Assembly: GCA_959600635.1 (NCBI GenBank) | Contig: CAUGMN010000004.1 | Coordinates: forward strand, 6,335 to 70,334 | DNA: 64,000 nucleotides | Reading direction: 5' to 3' | DNA from: QAMX01 sp003149835 | GTDB lineage: Bacteria > Bacillota > Clostridia > Oscillospirales > QAMX01 | Shown here: positions 45,893 through 54,375 of the stretch, one piece after another | How the letters are laid out: each line of letters opens with the position of its first letter | How positions within the stretch are numbered: position 1 is the first letter of the stretch | Program-made: the position numbers and the translations under genes | Notes under the pieces: model-generated | The model's input: only the letters and a program-made list of their open reading frames with translations | What the model was told of the DNA's origin: nothing | The model's database searches: none

Positions 45893-46960
45893 TCAGCTTT
45901 TCACCTTCTGCGCCTCAGGGTGCTTGGCTTTGATAAACGCCGTCGAAAAATGACGGCTGACAAAGGAGATGGAAAACGCCATCATGATATTGAGAAAACA
46001 ACTCTCCGTTTTCATAACGCGGACGGCCGTGTTCATCACAAAGCCGCGCGGCCGGTACCGGCGGATGGCGGCGCGCACCTGCTCATTTGTGAGAATCTCG
46101 CGGATTTTTGCCTTTTTTTCCGCGAGCGGATACGGGCAGGAGGGCAGAAACAAGTTTGTTTCGCAGGAGAGAATGCTTTTTAGGTACATATAATTGATCT
46201 CCTGCATGGATTGGTCGTCGCCGATGCCGCGGACGCGCTGAAATTCCTGAATCGTCTTGTCAAAACGGTTGCAGACCTCGAATTTCTTGTCGTAGAATTT
46301 TGAAACCAGACTTTCCTTAGAACGGATGAAGTAATTGTATAGGCACTGGTCGGAGATATAAATCGTTTCGCAGAGGGGCAGCACGTCGAAGACAAACAAC
46401 CGGTCCTCGCCGTACCGGTAATCCAGGAACCGGCAGTGATGATCCCGGAGCACCGAGGCGCGGTAGACCTTGTTCCAGACCTGATTGAGCAGATTGTTCT
46501 GATACAGAGCGCCGAAGTGACGATCCAGAGCGTTTCTGTCGGGCAAAAAGGTCTCCGGATACGAATAGACAAAATCAGTCGCGCCGGCGACATTTTTGGT
46601 TCGAAAGCCGAAGATCATCAAGTCGCAGCGATAAGCGGCGAGCTTGTCCGCGATCAGGGAAAGCGCGTCCGGCTGGATGGTATCGTCGCTGTCAAGAAAC
46701 ATGATGTAGCGGCCGGCAGCCGCGTCGATGCCGGTGTTGCGCGCAACCGCCGGCCCGGCGTTTTCCTGGGAGATCAGGCGGACGCGTTCGTCCCGCCGCT
46801 GAAAGTCGCGCAGGAGGTCGATTGTCCCGTCAGTAGAGCCGTCATCCACCAGAATCAGCTCAAAGTTCGCATAACTCTGCGCAAGGACACAGGAAAGCGT
46901 GTCCGATATTACATCGACGACGTTATATATGGGGATGATGATGCTGATCTCTGGCGACAA
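45893..46960 (-). CDS. family 2 glycosyltransferase
   Basis: 355 residues from a TTG at 46960, chosen because GGAGGG lies 6 bases upstream; an upstream in-frame TTG at 46978 has no ribosome site. GT-A fold: ISIIIPIYNV, the UDP-binding LILVDDGSTDGT, NAGPAVARNTG and the metal-binding FLDSDD. A helical C-terminal region without a clear membrane anchor follows. It transfers a sugar from a nucleotide sugar to a surface glycan, lipid or protein acceptor. It stands alone, with its own promoter and terminator, and no capsule cluster is nearby. AT-richer than neighbouring genes. Confidence 0.92.
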   Translation of the reverse strand: MSPEISIIIPIYNVVDVISDTLSCVLAQSYANFELILVDDGSTDGTIDLLRDFQRRDERVRLISQENAGPAVARNTGIDAAAGRYIMFLDSDDTIQPDALSLIADKLAAYRCDLMIFGFRTKNVAGATDFVYSYPETFLPDRNALDRHFGALYQNNLLNQVWNKVYRASVLRDHHCRFLDYRYGEDRLFVFDVLPLCETIYISDQCLYNYFIRSKESLVSKFYDKKFEVCNRFDKTIQEFQRVRGIGDDQSMQEINYMYLKSILSCETNLFLPSCPYPLAEKKAKIREILTNEQVRAAIRRYRPRGFVMNTAVRVMKTESCFLNIMMAFSISFVSRHFSTAFIKAKHPEAQKVKS

Positions 46961-47079
46961 ATCAATCCCTCCGTACAAAAAACGGCGCGGCTCGGGAAAA
47001 GGAGACTCATGTCCGCGTGCCGGTAATAGGTCAAAATTTCATGCGGCGTCTGAGGAACGCATCTACTATACACCATTTT

Positions 47080-47108
47080 ATTATAACACACGCCGCAATC
47101 AATTTCAA
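47080..47108 (-). promoter_or_regulatory. promoter of the glycosyltransferase gene
   Basis: Reverse strand: TTGAAA (47108-47103), 17-base spacer, TATAAT (47085-47080). Confidence 0.8.
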
Positions 47109-47188
47109 CTCTATTTTTTGAACAGAAACGGCGGACTGGGAGCGCGCCTGCCTACCGTGTCCGACCTATGGCGTTCCATAGGCAGGCT

Positions 47189-48034
47189 TTATCGATCTTC
47201 TAACTCCGGCGGGACGGGTTTATTGTTTTTTCTGTCCTTGACCCGCGGGATCAGGCTGCCCGCCAGCTTGCCCTTGCCGCGGTTCTTGACGTAAAAAAAG
47301 CCGATGACCGAGAAAACGACGGCGCCGATAAAGTTGACGAAGAGGTCTTTCATGGTGTCGATCAGGCCGATGTCGAGATAGCCGCCCAAAAGCGCTGTCC
47401 AGTCCTCGCCGTTGACGACGACGCTTTCGATGTCGACGTGGTGAACGACGTTGAGTCCGTTGGGGTCGAGCTTGACGGTGTTGATCGCCGTGACAATGGA
47501 ATCCTTCTGCATATCGATATGCAGAAGCTGGTCGGCCGCAAACTCAAAGAACTCCCACAGCACGCCGATGGTCATCGAAAAGCAGAAGGCGACGACAGAA
47601 AGAAAAAAAGGCGAGAGCCGAAAGGAGACGTTTTCATTGCGGTTCAGAATATCCACAAGAGCAAAACCGACGGCCGCCATCAAAAAGCCGGTAACGGTGT
47701 GAAGCATGGCGTCCCAGTAGGGGACCTTGGTAAAAAAAGACGAGATCTCGCCGAGAATTTCCGCAGCGAAGATGAAGAGAAAGACAACGTTTTCCAGCGC
47801 GGGCGGGAGGTCGATGCCGAGGCGGCGGTCGATAAAGCCGGGGACGGCAAATAAAACGAGCGTCAGGAGGCCGATAAAGACGTTTTCATAGTTTCCGATC
47901 CAAAATTGCCGGAAAATAATGATGATCACAATGATGGAAAGGATGCTCCGCACCGTCAAACGGTCGCGGAGCCGCGTGTCGAGCATCAGCTTTTTCGCGG
48001 ATTGTTGGTTGGACGGTTGAGGTTTCCGCTTCAC
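47189..48034 (-). CDS. YjdF/DUF2238-like integral membrane protein
   Basis: 281 residues from GTG 48034, with AGGAG 10 bases upstream. About six membrane helices. The family pattern is visible: YWDAMLHTVTGFLMA, then the acidic membrane motif VLWEFFEFAADQ and a later DTMKDLFVNFIGA. E. coli YjdF and its relatives share this WD..H and WE..E signature, but their function is unknown. The insert of about 45 residues after WEFFEF (DPNGLNVVHHVDIESVVV) and the charged C-terminal tail are extra. Monocistronic as far as seen. Confidence 0.75.
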   Translation of the reverse strand: MKRKPQPSNQQSAKKLMLDTRLRDRLTVRSILSIIVIIIIFRQFWIGNYENVFIGLLTLVLFAVPGFIDRRLGIDLPPALENVVFLFIFAAEILGEISSFFTKVPYWDAMLHTVTGFLMAAVGFALVDILNRNENVSFRLSPFFLSVVAFCFSMTIGVLWEFFEFAADQLLHIDMQKDSIVTAINTVKLDPNGLNVVHHVDIESVVVNGEDWTALLGGYLDIGLIDTMKDLFVNFIGAVVFSVIGFFYVKNRGKGKLAGSLIPRVKDRKNNKPVPPELEDR

Positions 48035-48340
48035 AGCGAGAACAGCTCCTTTCGATAAACGCCCGCGGCGAATGGCGGGCGCGACAAATCACGGCGACGC
48101 TTCGGGGCGGCGGACGCCAAGGCCAAACCGAACGAAAAAAGGCGAAAAACGCGGGCGAAGCGTATGGAACGCTTCCGCCTTTGCGCAGCCTGCGGCCGCT
48201 TTGGAAAGCGGCCTGTCTGCAAAAAACAGAGCGCGTCACGCCGCAATCCGTTTCAACAGACCTTATTATATCATTTTATTGCCGTCAGATCAATAAAATG
48301 ATGAAGAAAAGAGAATTTATTTCGACCGGAGCGCCGTTCC
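48035..48340. other. divergent intergenic region
   Basis: Upstream region shared by the reverse-strand YjdF-like gene and the forward glycosidase gene. The GC-rich first half gives way to AT-rich sequence near 48260-48320. No gene or RNA recognised; the forward promoter follows at 48341. Confidence 0.5.
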
Positions 48341-48369
48341 TTGCAAAGCCTGCGCCCGTCTGCTATAAT
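48341..48369 (+). promoter_or_regulatory. promoter of the glycosidase-like gene
   Basis: TTGCAA (48341-48346), 17-base spacer, TATAAT (48364-48369). Confidence 0.8.
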
Positions 48370-48434
48370 AACAGATAGACGGCCTGCCCCCACCCGGCGC
48401 GGCGGCCTAAGAAAAGACAAAGGAGATAAGAGAT

Positions 48435-50807
48435 ATGGCGAATTTATTGAAAGCGCAGATTATCGCCTGCGAGCCGCTGACAGAAAAACAGCGGCGTTTT
48501 GCGGAGATTCTTTGCGAAGAGGTAGAAAAGCGCACAGGCGTGCGGCTGCCCATAGCCCCCGCGGCGCAGCCGGGCCGCCCGGCGATTACGCTCTCCGTAA
48601 ACGGCGCCGGCACGGCGGACTGGGCCGACCTTGCGCAGCCGGCGGCGGAGGGCTATCGCCTTGGGATATCGGACGACGGCGTTTGGATCGACGGCGCCGA
48701 CACGCGCGGCCTGCTCTACGGAATCGGCAAGCTGCTCCGCGTCTCGCGGCTGAAAAAGGGCGAATTCACGGCGCCGGACGGCCTGCGCCTGTCGGAATCG
48801 CCGCGTTTTGCCCTGCGCGGCCACCAGCTCGGCTACCGCCCCAAGACAAACGCCTACGACGCGTGGACGCCGGAGATCTACGCGCAGTACATCCGCGAGC
48901 TGGCGCTGTTCGGCGCCAACAGCATCGAGTTTGTCCCGCCGCGCACCGACGACGACGAGACGGGGCCGCATCTGAAATACGATCCGCTGTTTATGCTCAA
49001 TCACGTCTCGCGCGTCTGCGATTCGCTTGATCTCGACGTCTGGCTCTGGTATCCCAACATCGGTGCGCCCGATACATGGTACCCCGATTCGGGAAACGAC
49101 AAAGAGTTTATGAAGCCGGACAACCTGAAAGCAAATCTCGCCGAACGCGCCGAGGTCTTCGCGGCGATGCCGCGGCTTGACCATCTGATGATCCCCGGCG
49201 GCGATCCGGGCGGGCTGACGGCGCAGGACCTGTTCGACTTTTCCGAGCTGGAAGCGGAGCTTCTGCACAAAACGCACCCGAACGCCAAAATCTGGATCGC
49301 GCCGCAGGCCTTTAACCCGACCGACGAATGGCTGGATACGTTTTTTGAAAACGTCCGGCGGCTGCCGGCGTGGCTGGGCGGCATGGTGTTTGCGCCGTGG
49401 GAGAAGTATTCGCTGCCGAAGCTGCGCGAGCTGACGCCGCCCTCGCTGCCCATCCGCCTGTATCCCGATATCACCCACAGCACCCACTGTCAGTTTGTCA
49501 TCCCGAACTGGGATACGGCGTTTGCGCTGACGCTCGGCCGCGAGTGTATCAACCCGCGCCCCGTGGCTGAGAAACACATTCATAATTGGCTGATTCAGAC
49601 CGATGTCGTCGGCTCGCTCTCCTATTCGGAGGGGATTAACGACGACGTCAATAAATTCGTATGGAGCGGGCAGGACTGGAATCCCGAAACGCCGGTGGAG
49701 CAAACCGTCCGCGAATATGTGCGGTTTTTCCTGTCGCCGGACGTTGAGGACAGCGTGACCGAGGGAATTTTCGAGCTGGAACGCCATTTTGAAGGGCCGC
49801 TGCTCGCCAATCCCCAGATCGAAAAAACGCTGGCGCGTTTTCTTGAACTCGAACGGGCGGCGAACGAAGGCCTGCAAAACAACTACCGCTTCGAGATGTG
49901 CCTGCTGCGCGCCTGCTTCGACGCCTATATCAAGGCGCGGCTCGTCCATGAGACGGCGCTGACCGCGCGCGCCGAAGAGCTGCTGCGCGGCGAGGGGACG
50001 GCGGAGGAGCGCATGGCGCGCGCCGAGGCCGCGCTGCGCGAAAAGACGGAACGGCCCGTGGCCGTCAACCTGCGCGAGAAATGCCTGGCGCTGGCCGACC
50101 GGCTGTTTGCGCATATCGGCTCGCAGCTGACGACGAAAAAGCACCTCGCGCTCAACACCGAGCGCGGCGCCTTCCTCGACAATCTCGACCTCTGGGTGAC
50201 CGACGGCGGGATGTATCTCGCCGCCTTCGAGCGCATCCGCGCTTTGCCGGACGAAGCCGAACGCGCCGCCGCGCTCAACCGCCTGCTGACGCGCACGGAC
50301 GCGGGCGCAGACGGGTTCTACGACAGCTTCGGCGTCGGCGGCGGCGCTTCGCTGGAACGCATCGTTTTTCAGCACGACTGGGCCGATGACCCCGGAGCGC
50401 TGGAAACGCCGCTCATTATTCAGAAGCCGGCGCTCCGCTATGACGCGGCGCGTTTCCACGGCAGCGAATACGCGGCCGTGGCCGGCGCGCTCGTCAAAGG
50501 GCTCGATATCCCGCCGCTCGCGTGGGTCAGCGGCGTCGGCATCTATTACGACGCGCCGCTGGAAATCCGCTACCCGCGGATTGCGAAAGGCCGCTATACG
50601 GTTCAAATCACCGGCCTGTGGAACGGCGGCTTCCACCTCTATGCCAACGGCGTCCAAATCGACACGACGCCGGAGATGAAAGGGCCGGTCTACGCCTTTG
50701 AGCTGACGGAAGAAATGACGGCGGCGGGCAGCCTGTCGCTGGTCTGGAAACAGGAGGACGACGGCCAGCAGCCGTATATCGCCGAGATTCTCATCCGCAG
50801 GAAATAA
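48435..50807 (+). CDS. hexosaminidase-fold glycoside hydrolase-like protein
   Basis: 790 residues, no signal peptide; AAAGGAG precedes the ATG. Residues 1-115 match the alpha/beta N-domain shared by GH20, GH84 and GH67 (GVWIDGADTRGLLYGIGKLLR). A TIM barrel follows (FALRGHQLGYRPKTN, FGANSIEFVPP, LMIPGGDPGG, SYSEGINDD). Beyond it are a helical region and a C-terminal beta-sandwich. The GH20 Asp-Glu pair is not in a recognisable form, and the GH67/GH115 match is only by fold, so the substrate is unknown; N-acetylhexosaminides or glucuronides are candidates. It belongs with the other cytoplasmic glycosidases and is followed by a strong terminator. Confidence 0.75.
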   Translation: MANLLKAQIIACEPLTEKQRRFAEILCEEVEKRTGVRLPIAPAAQPGRPAITLSVNGAGTADWADLAQPAAEGYRLGISDDGVWIDGADTRGLLYGIGKLLRVSRLKKGEFTAPDGLRLSESPRFALRGHQLGYRPKTNAYDAWTPEIYAQYIRELALFGANSIEFVPPRTDDDETGPHLKYDPLFMLNHVSRVCDSLDLDVWLWYPNIGAPDTWYPDSGNDKEFMKPDNLKANLAERAEVFAAMPRLDHLMIPGGDPGGLTAQDLFDFSELEAELLHKTHPNAKIWIAPQAFNPTDEWLDTFFENVRRLPAWLGGMVFAPWEKYSLPKLRELTPPSLPIRLYPDITHSTHCQFVIPNWDTAFALTLGRECINPRPVAEKHIHNWLIQTDVVGSLSYSEGINDDVNKFVWSGQDWNPETPVEQTVREYVRFFLSPDVEDSVTEGIFELERHFEGPLLANPQIEKTLARFLELERAANEGLQNNYRFEMCLLRACFDAYIKARLVHETALTARAEELLRGEGTAEERMARAEAALREKTERPVAVNLREKCLALADRLFAHIGSQLTTKKHLALNTERGAFLDNLDLWVTDGGMYLAAFERIRALPDEAERAAALNRLLTRTDAGADGFYDSFGVGGGASLERIVFQHDWADDPGALETPLIIQKPALRYDAARFHGSEYAAVAGALVKGLDIPPLAWVSGVGIYYDAPLEIRYPRIAKGRYTVQITGLWNGGFHLYANGVQIDTTPEMKGPVYAFELTEEMTAAGSLSLVWKQEDDGQQPYIAEILIRRK

Positions 50808-50819
50808 CGGAAGAGCGCA

Positions 50820-50853
50820 AAACCGCGCACGCCAACAAGCGTGCGCGGTTTTT
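50820..50853 (+). terminator. terminator of the glycosidase-like gene
   Basis: AAACCGCGCACGC / GCGTGCGCGGTTT with a 6-base loop, then TTT. Confidence 0.9.
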
Positions 50854-50882
50854 AACACAACGCAGGAAATCAATAAAAAAGA

Positions 50883-50911
50883 TTGACAAATAAGGACGTG
50901 AAATATATAAT
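50883..50911 (+). promoter_or_regulatory. consensus promoter of the membrane protein gene
   Basis: TTGACA (50883-50888), 17-base spacer, TATAAT (50906-50911). A leader of about 220 bases follows, with an exact 13-bp tandem duplication (GCCGGTTCGTATG) near 50983-51008. Confidence 0.85.
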
Positions 50912-51137
50912 TATTTTATAACAAGGGCGGCCGCATACGCTCAGCGACGGATCTCTGCCGCATATTTCCATCGGCGCGATGCCGGTTCGTATGGCCGGTT
51001 CGTATGGGTGGTTCAGCCGCTGACCAAGCTTCGGGCCGGAGTTCGGGATACGTTTGTACAATGCATAAGCGATGCGGTCGATCACCGCCGCCCATCGCAA
51101 AGAGCGCCGCCTGTCCGGCGAAAGAGAAGGGATGATC

Positions 51138-51947
51138 ATGGACAAAAGCAAGAAAATTCGTCTGCCGGTGAAGATCGCAAACGCCGCCGCCGCTGCGGCC
51201 GCGTTCGCGCTGTATTTTGTCCTCTGCTACCGCGCATGGGACGGTCCTTACGCGCCGAATGCGGATACCCGGCTGTACGGCTCGCTCCTCGCCGCTCTGG
51301 CAGGCGCTTTACCGCTGGCCTTCGGCCGCTACGCCTATACGCTTTCCTTCCTGTTGAGCTTTCTTTTGGGCGTGCGGGAAAACCGGCGCTTTGCCGAGGC
51401 GGGCATGACCGCTTCCGACGCGGTGCGGACCTCGAAGATGCTGGTGATTCTCTTCGCTCAGTGCGGCGCGATCCTCGGCGTTCTCCTCGAATTTGCGCTG
51501 GCCTGCTGGCTTGGCCGCCGCGAAGGCGTCGGAGCCGTTCTGAGCCGCCTGCTGAAAAACCGCTTTGTGCAGGCGGGGCTTGTGTTTCTCTGCCTCGCCG
51601 TGGCCATGGGCGACCCGCTGTTCCGCAACGGAAGGTATTGGCCGGGGGAGCGGGTCATGCTTGTCTGCTGCGCGGGGGCGCTGCCGTTTCTGTTCCGCTA
51701 TTACGCGACGGGCGGGCTGTACCTGATCGGCTATGTCGTCGCCAACCAGATCGGAAACGCGCGGAGCGTGATGGCGCATCCGTACGGAACCGTGCCGTAC
51801 GGTACGGCGAACGGCGGCATGACGCATCTGATGCTCGTCGTGCTGTTCGTCCTGCTCGGTCTGGCGGCCGATACGGCGCGCCTGCTGTACCGGAGCTGCG
51901 CGGGGAAGCGGGAGAAACCAAACGAGCGGGAGGAAAAAGCGCAGTAA
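51138..51947 (+). CDS. integral membrane protein of unknown function
   Basis: 269 residues; ATG at 51138 has AGAAGGG 7 bases upstream. About six membrane helices: residues 13-33, 48-75, 92-118, 135-150, 163-190 and 225-250. Between helices lie a short charged loop (VRENRRFAEAGM) and a polar loop with PYGTVPYGT. The C-terminal tail is strongly charged (KREKPNEREEKAQ). No family is recognised. It has a strong promoter and a long leader and appears to be a single-gene unit. Confidence 0.75.
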   Translation: MDKSKKIRLPVKIANAAAAAAAFALYFVLCYRAWDGPYAPNADTRLYGSLLAALAGALPLAFGRYAYTLSFLLSFLLGVRENRRFAEAGMTASDAVRTSKMLVILFAQCGAILGVLLEFALACWLGRREGVGAVLSRLLKNRFVQAGLVFLCLAVAMGDPLFRNGRYWPGERVMLVCCAGALPFLFRYYATGGLYLIGYVVANQIGNARSVMAHPYGTVPYGTANGGMTHLMLVVLFVLLGLAADTARLLYRSCAGKREKPNEREEKAQ

Positions 51948-52258
51948 AGGGCGGCGGCGCGCCTGTTTCAAAAAGAGCTTCCATCACTTTTTTTTGAATT
52001 GAACATAACATATTGTCGCCGTGATTGGCTTACTATACTTGTCCATAAAAGGCCGCAGAAAGAAATATTACAATTTTGAAATACCAGAATTACAAGACGC
52101 AGCCGCGATAGCTGCGTCCTCTTTTTTGAGATTTAGGCGTGCGGATTGATACAAATCCTCCCACCTGCGTTAAAGGCTGTGGCAAATAAAAGGATGGTAA
52201 AGATTATTAAACCGCAAATATATTTAAATAAGAAAAAGGACTATAAAATAATATAGAC
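51948..52258. other. AT-rich intergenic region
   Basis: About 310 bases, clearly AT-richer than the surrounding genome. It contains a terminator at 52096-52128. Upstream of that is TTGTCG (52013) with TATACT (52034), but the 15-base spacer is short, so a small transcript of about 85 nt here is only a weak possibility. No gene seen. Confidence 0.5.
52096..52128 (+). terminator. rho-independent terminator
   Basis: GACGCAGC / GCTGCGTC with a 7-base loop, then CTCTTTTTTG. Lies 150 bases after the membrane protein gene. Confidence 0.8.
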
Positions 52259-52259
52259 A

Positions 52260-52280
52260 TATAAAACAGCCTGTTTTATA
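52260..52280. promoter_or_regulatory. 21-bp palindromic operator candidate
   Basis: TATAAAACAG, one C, CTGTTTTATA: a perfect 10-bp inverted repeat centred 41 bases upstream of the -35 of the sugar-binding protein promoter, a position typical for an activator site. Confidence 0.65.
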
Positions 52281-52310
52281 AAATATAAGAGGTATATTTC
52301 TTTAAATATA

Positions 52311-52339
52311 TTGACAATACAGAAATGGTTGTATATAAT
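52311..52339 (+). promoter_or_regulatory. consensus promoter of the solute-binding protein gene
   Basis: TTGACA (52311-52316), 17-base spacer, TATAAT (52334-52339). Confidence 0.9.
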
Positions 52340-52422
52340 AATAGACATCTAATTCCATTCCAAGAAGGAATGGAGATCAGCCGGAGCAGATTGGCTCTGA
52401 ATTTAATTTGGGAGGAAAAGAC

Positions 52423-53877
52423 ATGAAAAAGCATTCAAGACTCTTGGCGCTTTTGCTCGCGCTCGTGATGGTTACGGCCATGTTTACCGCCTGTACCAAC
52501 AACGGCGACGATCCGGACAGCACGACGCCCGCGCCACAGAGCGATACCACTGCGCCTGGGCCGGACGTTACGACCGATCCGAACCAGACCACCCAGGGCA
52601 CGACTGTTGATCTGACGGGTTACGAATTCACCATCACTGGTACCAACGATGTTTTCCCGGAGACGGATGAAAACGGCGTCTACATCAACGCGACCGAACA
52701 GCAGCTGGCTGATGAACTGGCCGACCTCGAAGAGCGCCTGGGTATCACGATTACCTATCAGGATTTCTCCGGCGATAAGCTCGAAGTTTTGACCACTGCC
52801 ATGCTCGCCAATACGAAGGTTGCCGATATCATCTGGGCGCACGTCGAAGTGCTGTGGCCGCTCGCCAAAATGGGCGGTATCCTCCCCTACGACGAAGGCA
52901 CGCTGGCTGACCTCGGCGTCAACTGGCAGGATGAAACCCGTTGGTTTGTTCCGACCACTGAATGGACCTCGATGTTCGGCAACGTCTGGGGCCTGAACGT
53001 CGCCAGCGAATACGTTGCGGTCAAGACCGGTTACTTCGTGCAGACCAACAAGGAAATCTGCGCCGCCGCCGGCTACCCCGATCTATATCAGATGGTTCGC
53101 GACAAGGAGTGGACTTGGGAAGTCTACCGCGACATTGCCAAGAAGTCCACGAAGGACCTTGACGGCGACGGTATCTACGATCAGTGGGGCACCTCCGCGA
53201 CCGCGTGGGGCAACGAAGTGATGTCCAACGGCGTCCAGTACGTTGACGAAGTCGACGGCAAGTGGACGGTCAGCATCGACAGCCAGGAAGGCATCCGCGC
53301 CCTCCAGTTCCTGTATGACATCAACTTCGGCGACGCCACCCACAACCTCACGGTTTCCAACAGCGACAACCGTCAGCTGTTCTGTGACGGCTACGCTGCG
53401 TTCAACATGTCCGACATGGGCCGTATCAATGGGCCGACGCAGCAGTGCTTCAACACCAACCATCCGTACGGCATCGTTCCGATCCCGCTGGGCCCGGATG
53501 CCACGGAATACGCCTCTGGCCACAACGACCTCGACGGTTGGGCCATCCAGGCTTGCAATAAAGATCTGGAAAAAGTCGTTCCGATCCTCAACGAGTGGGC
53601 TCTCATCGTTAACGACACCAATGCTTATCTCGACGTCCTCAACGATGGCCGCTGCCACACCGAAGAAGACAAAGAAATGATGATCGAATACATCATCCCG
53701 AACTTCGCGCTGAACTATGCGACCGCGACCCCGGACATCTGGAGCGCTGTCGATGACAACGACGAAGGCGGCGGTTTGATCAACGATGTTTCCTACAACG
53801 GCATGACTCCGCAGCAGGCAATTGAGACCAATAAGAACGTCATCCAGGCGGTTCTCGACTCTTTCTTCAACAAATAA
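52423..53877 (+). CDS. extracellular sugar-binding lipoprotein of an ABC importer
   Basis: 484 residues; GGGAGGAAAAG precedes the ATG. Signal peptide of lipoprotein type with the lipobox ending at Cys24 (MFTAC), then a Thr/Pro/Asp-rich linker of about 40 residues. A type 1 extracellular solute-binding domain follows (ADIIWAHVEVLWPLAKMGGI, MVRDKEWTWEVYRDIAKKS with a calcium-like DLDGDGIYDQWG loop, AFNMSDMGR). It captures an oligosaccharide or glycoside outside the cell for import. No permease or ATPase gene is adjacent, so it must work with a transporter encoded elsewhere. Its strong promoter, AT-rich upstream region and operator suggest high, regulated expression. Confidence 0.93.
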   Translation: MKKHSRLLALLLALVMVTAMFTACTNNGDDPDSTTPAPQSDTTAPGPDVTTDPNQTTQGTTVDLTGYEFTITGTNDVFPETDENGVYINATEQQLADELADLEERLGITITYQDFSGDKLEVLTTAMLANTKVADIIWAHVEVLWPLAKMGGILPYDEGTLADLGVNWQDETRWFVPTTEWTSMFGNVWGLNVASEYVAVKTGYFVQTNKEICAAAGYPDLYQMVRDKEWTWEVYRDIAKKSTKDLDGDGIYDQWGTSATAWGNEVMSNGVQYVDEVDGKWTVSIDSQEGIRALQFLYDINFGDATHNLTVSNSDNRQLFCDGYAAFNMSDMGRINGPTQQCFNTNHPYGIVPIPLGPDATEYASGHNDLDGWAIQACNKDLEKVVPILNEWALIVNDTNAYLDVLNDGRCHTEEDKEMMIEYIIPNFALNYATATPDIWSAVDDNDEGGGLINDVSYNGMTPQQAIETNKNVIQAVLDSFFNK

Positions 53878-54375
53878 TCCATTTTTCTGCAACTTCCTCC
53901 CAATTCAACGCGTTTGGGTGGGTCAAAAGGGGCTGTAAAAAAACGCTGTTGCTTTAAAAAACAGCTCTATGAAAAGCTGCAATTCCCCGCAAAAGTCAGG
54001 AAAAACAACCTGCTTTTGCGGGGAATGATTGTGGATGATTCTTGGAATTAGAGTTTTTACAGCTCTTTTGTGGCAATAGATGACCCTAAAAGTTGAGGAA
54101 TACCGCATGATTTAGGGCTGTCATGCTTTTGAATTGCATTTGCAATTTCTTCTTTGTGTTTTTCGCGGAAGCGTCGAACAGCAAAAATCAAAAATATGTC
54201 CGTATGTAATAATGCTGCGCGGTGCAGGGCGCAATCGCAATATAGGTTGCGATTGCGCCCAATGATCTTGCGATTGCCTGTTTGAACCGCACCCCACTTG
54301 TTGATAGCATATCATACTGTTTAACAAGAGGGGTGCGGTTCATTTAAAGCGCACAGGGTTTTTGATAAAACTCCC
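53878..54375. other. hairpin-rich, AT-richer intergenic region
   Basis: About 500 bases between the solute-binding protein and clpC, without a supportable gene. Several perfect or near-perfect stem-loops occur in series: ATTCCCCGCAAAAG with its complement (53982-54026), itself enclosed by GCTGTAAAAA / TTTTTACAGC arms; ATTGCATTTGCAAT (about 54133-54147); GGGCGCAATCGCAA with its complement (54227-54260); and GAACCGCACCCC / GGGGTGCGGTTC (about 54284-54343). The last two lie downstream of clpC on its strand and may end its transcript. Confidence 0.7.
54227..54260. repeat. 14-bp perfect palindromic hairpin
   Basis: GGGCGCAATCGCAA (54227-54240) and its exact complement (54247-54260) around TATAGG. 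Confidence 0.85.

Noticed and set aside
48444..50873. 809-codon antisense frame opposite the glycosidase-like gene
   Set aside because: Arginine/glutamine-rich shadow of a GC-rich gene; the + strand has promoter, ribosome site, terminator and fold signatures.
54121..54327. Short cysteine-containing reverse frame in the hairpin-rich region
   Set aside because: It overlaps perfect palindromes, has no ribosome site and resembles no family.
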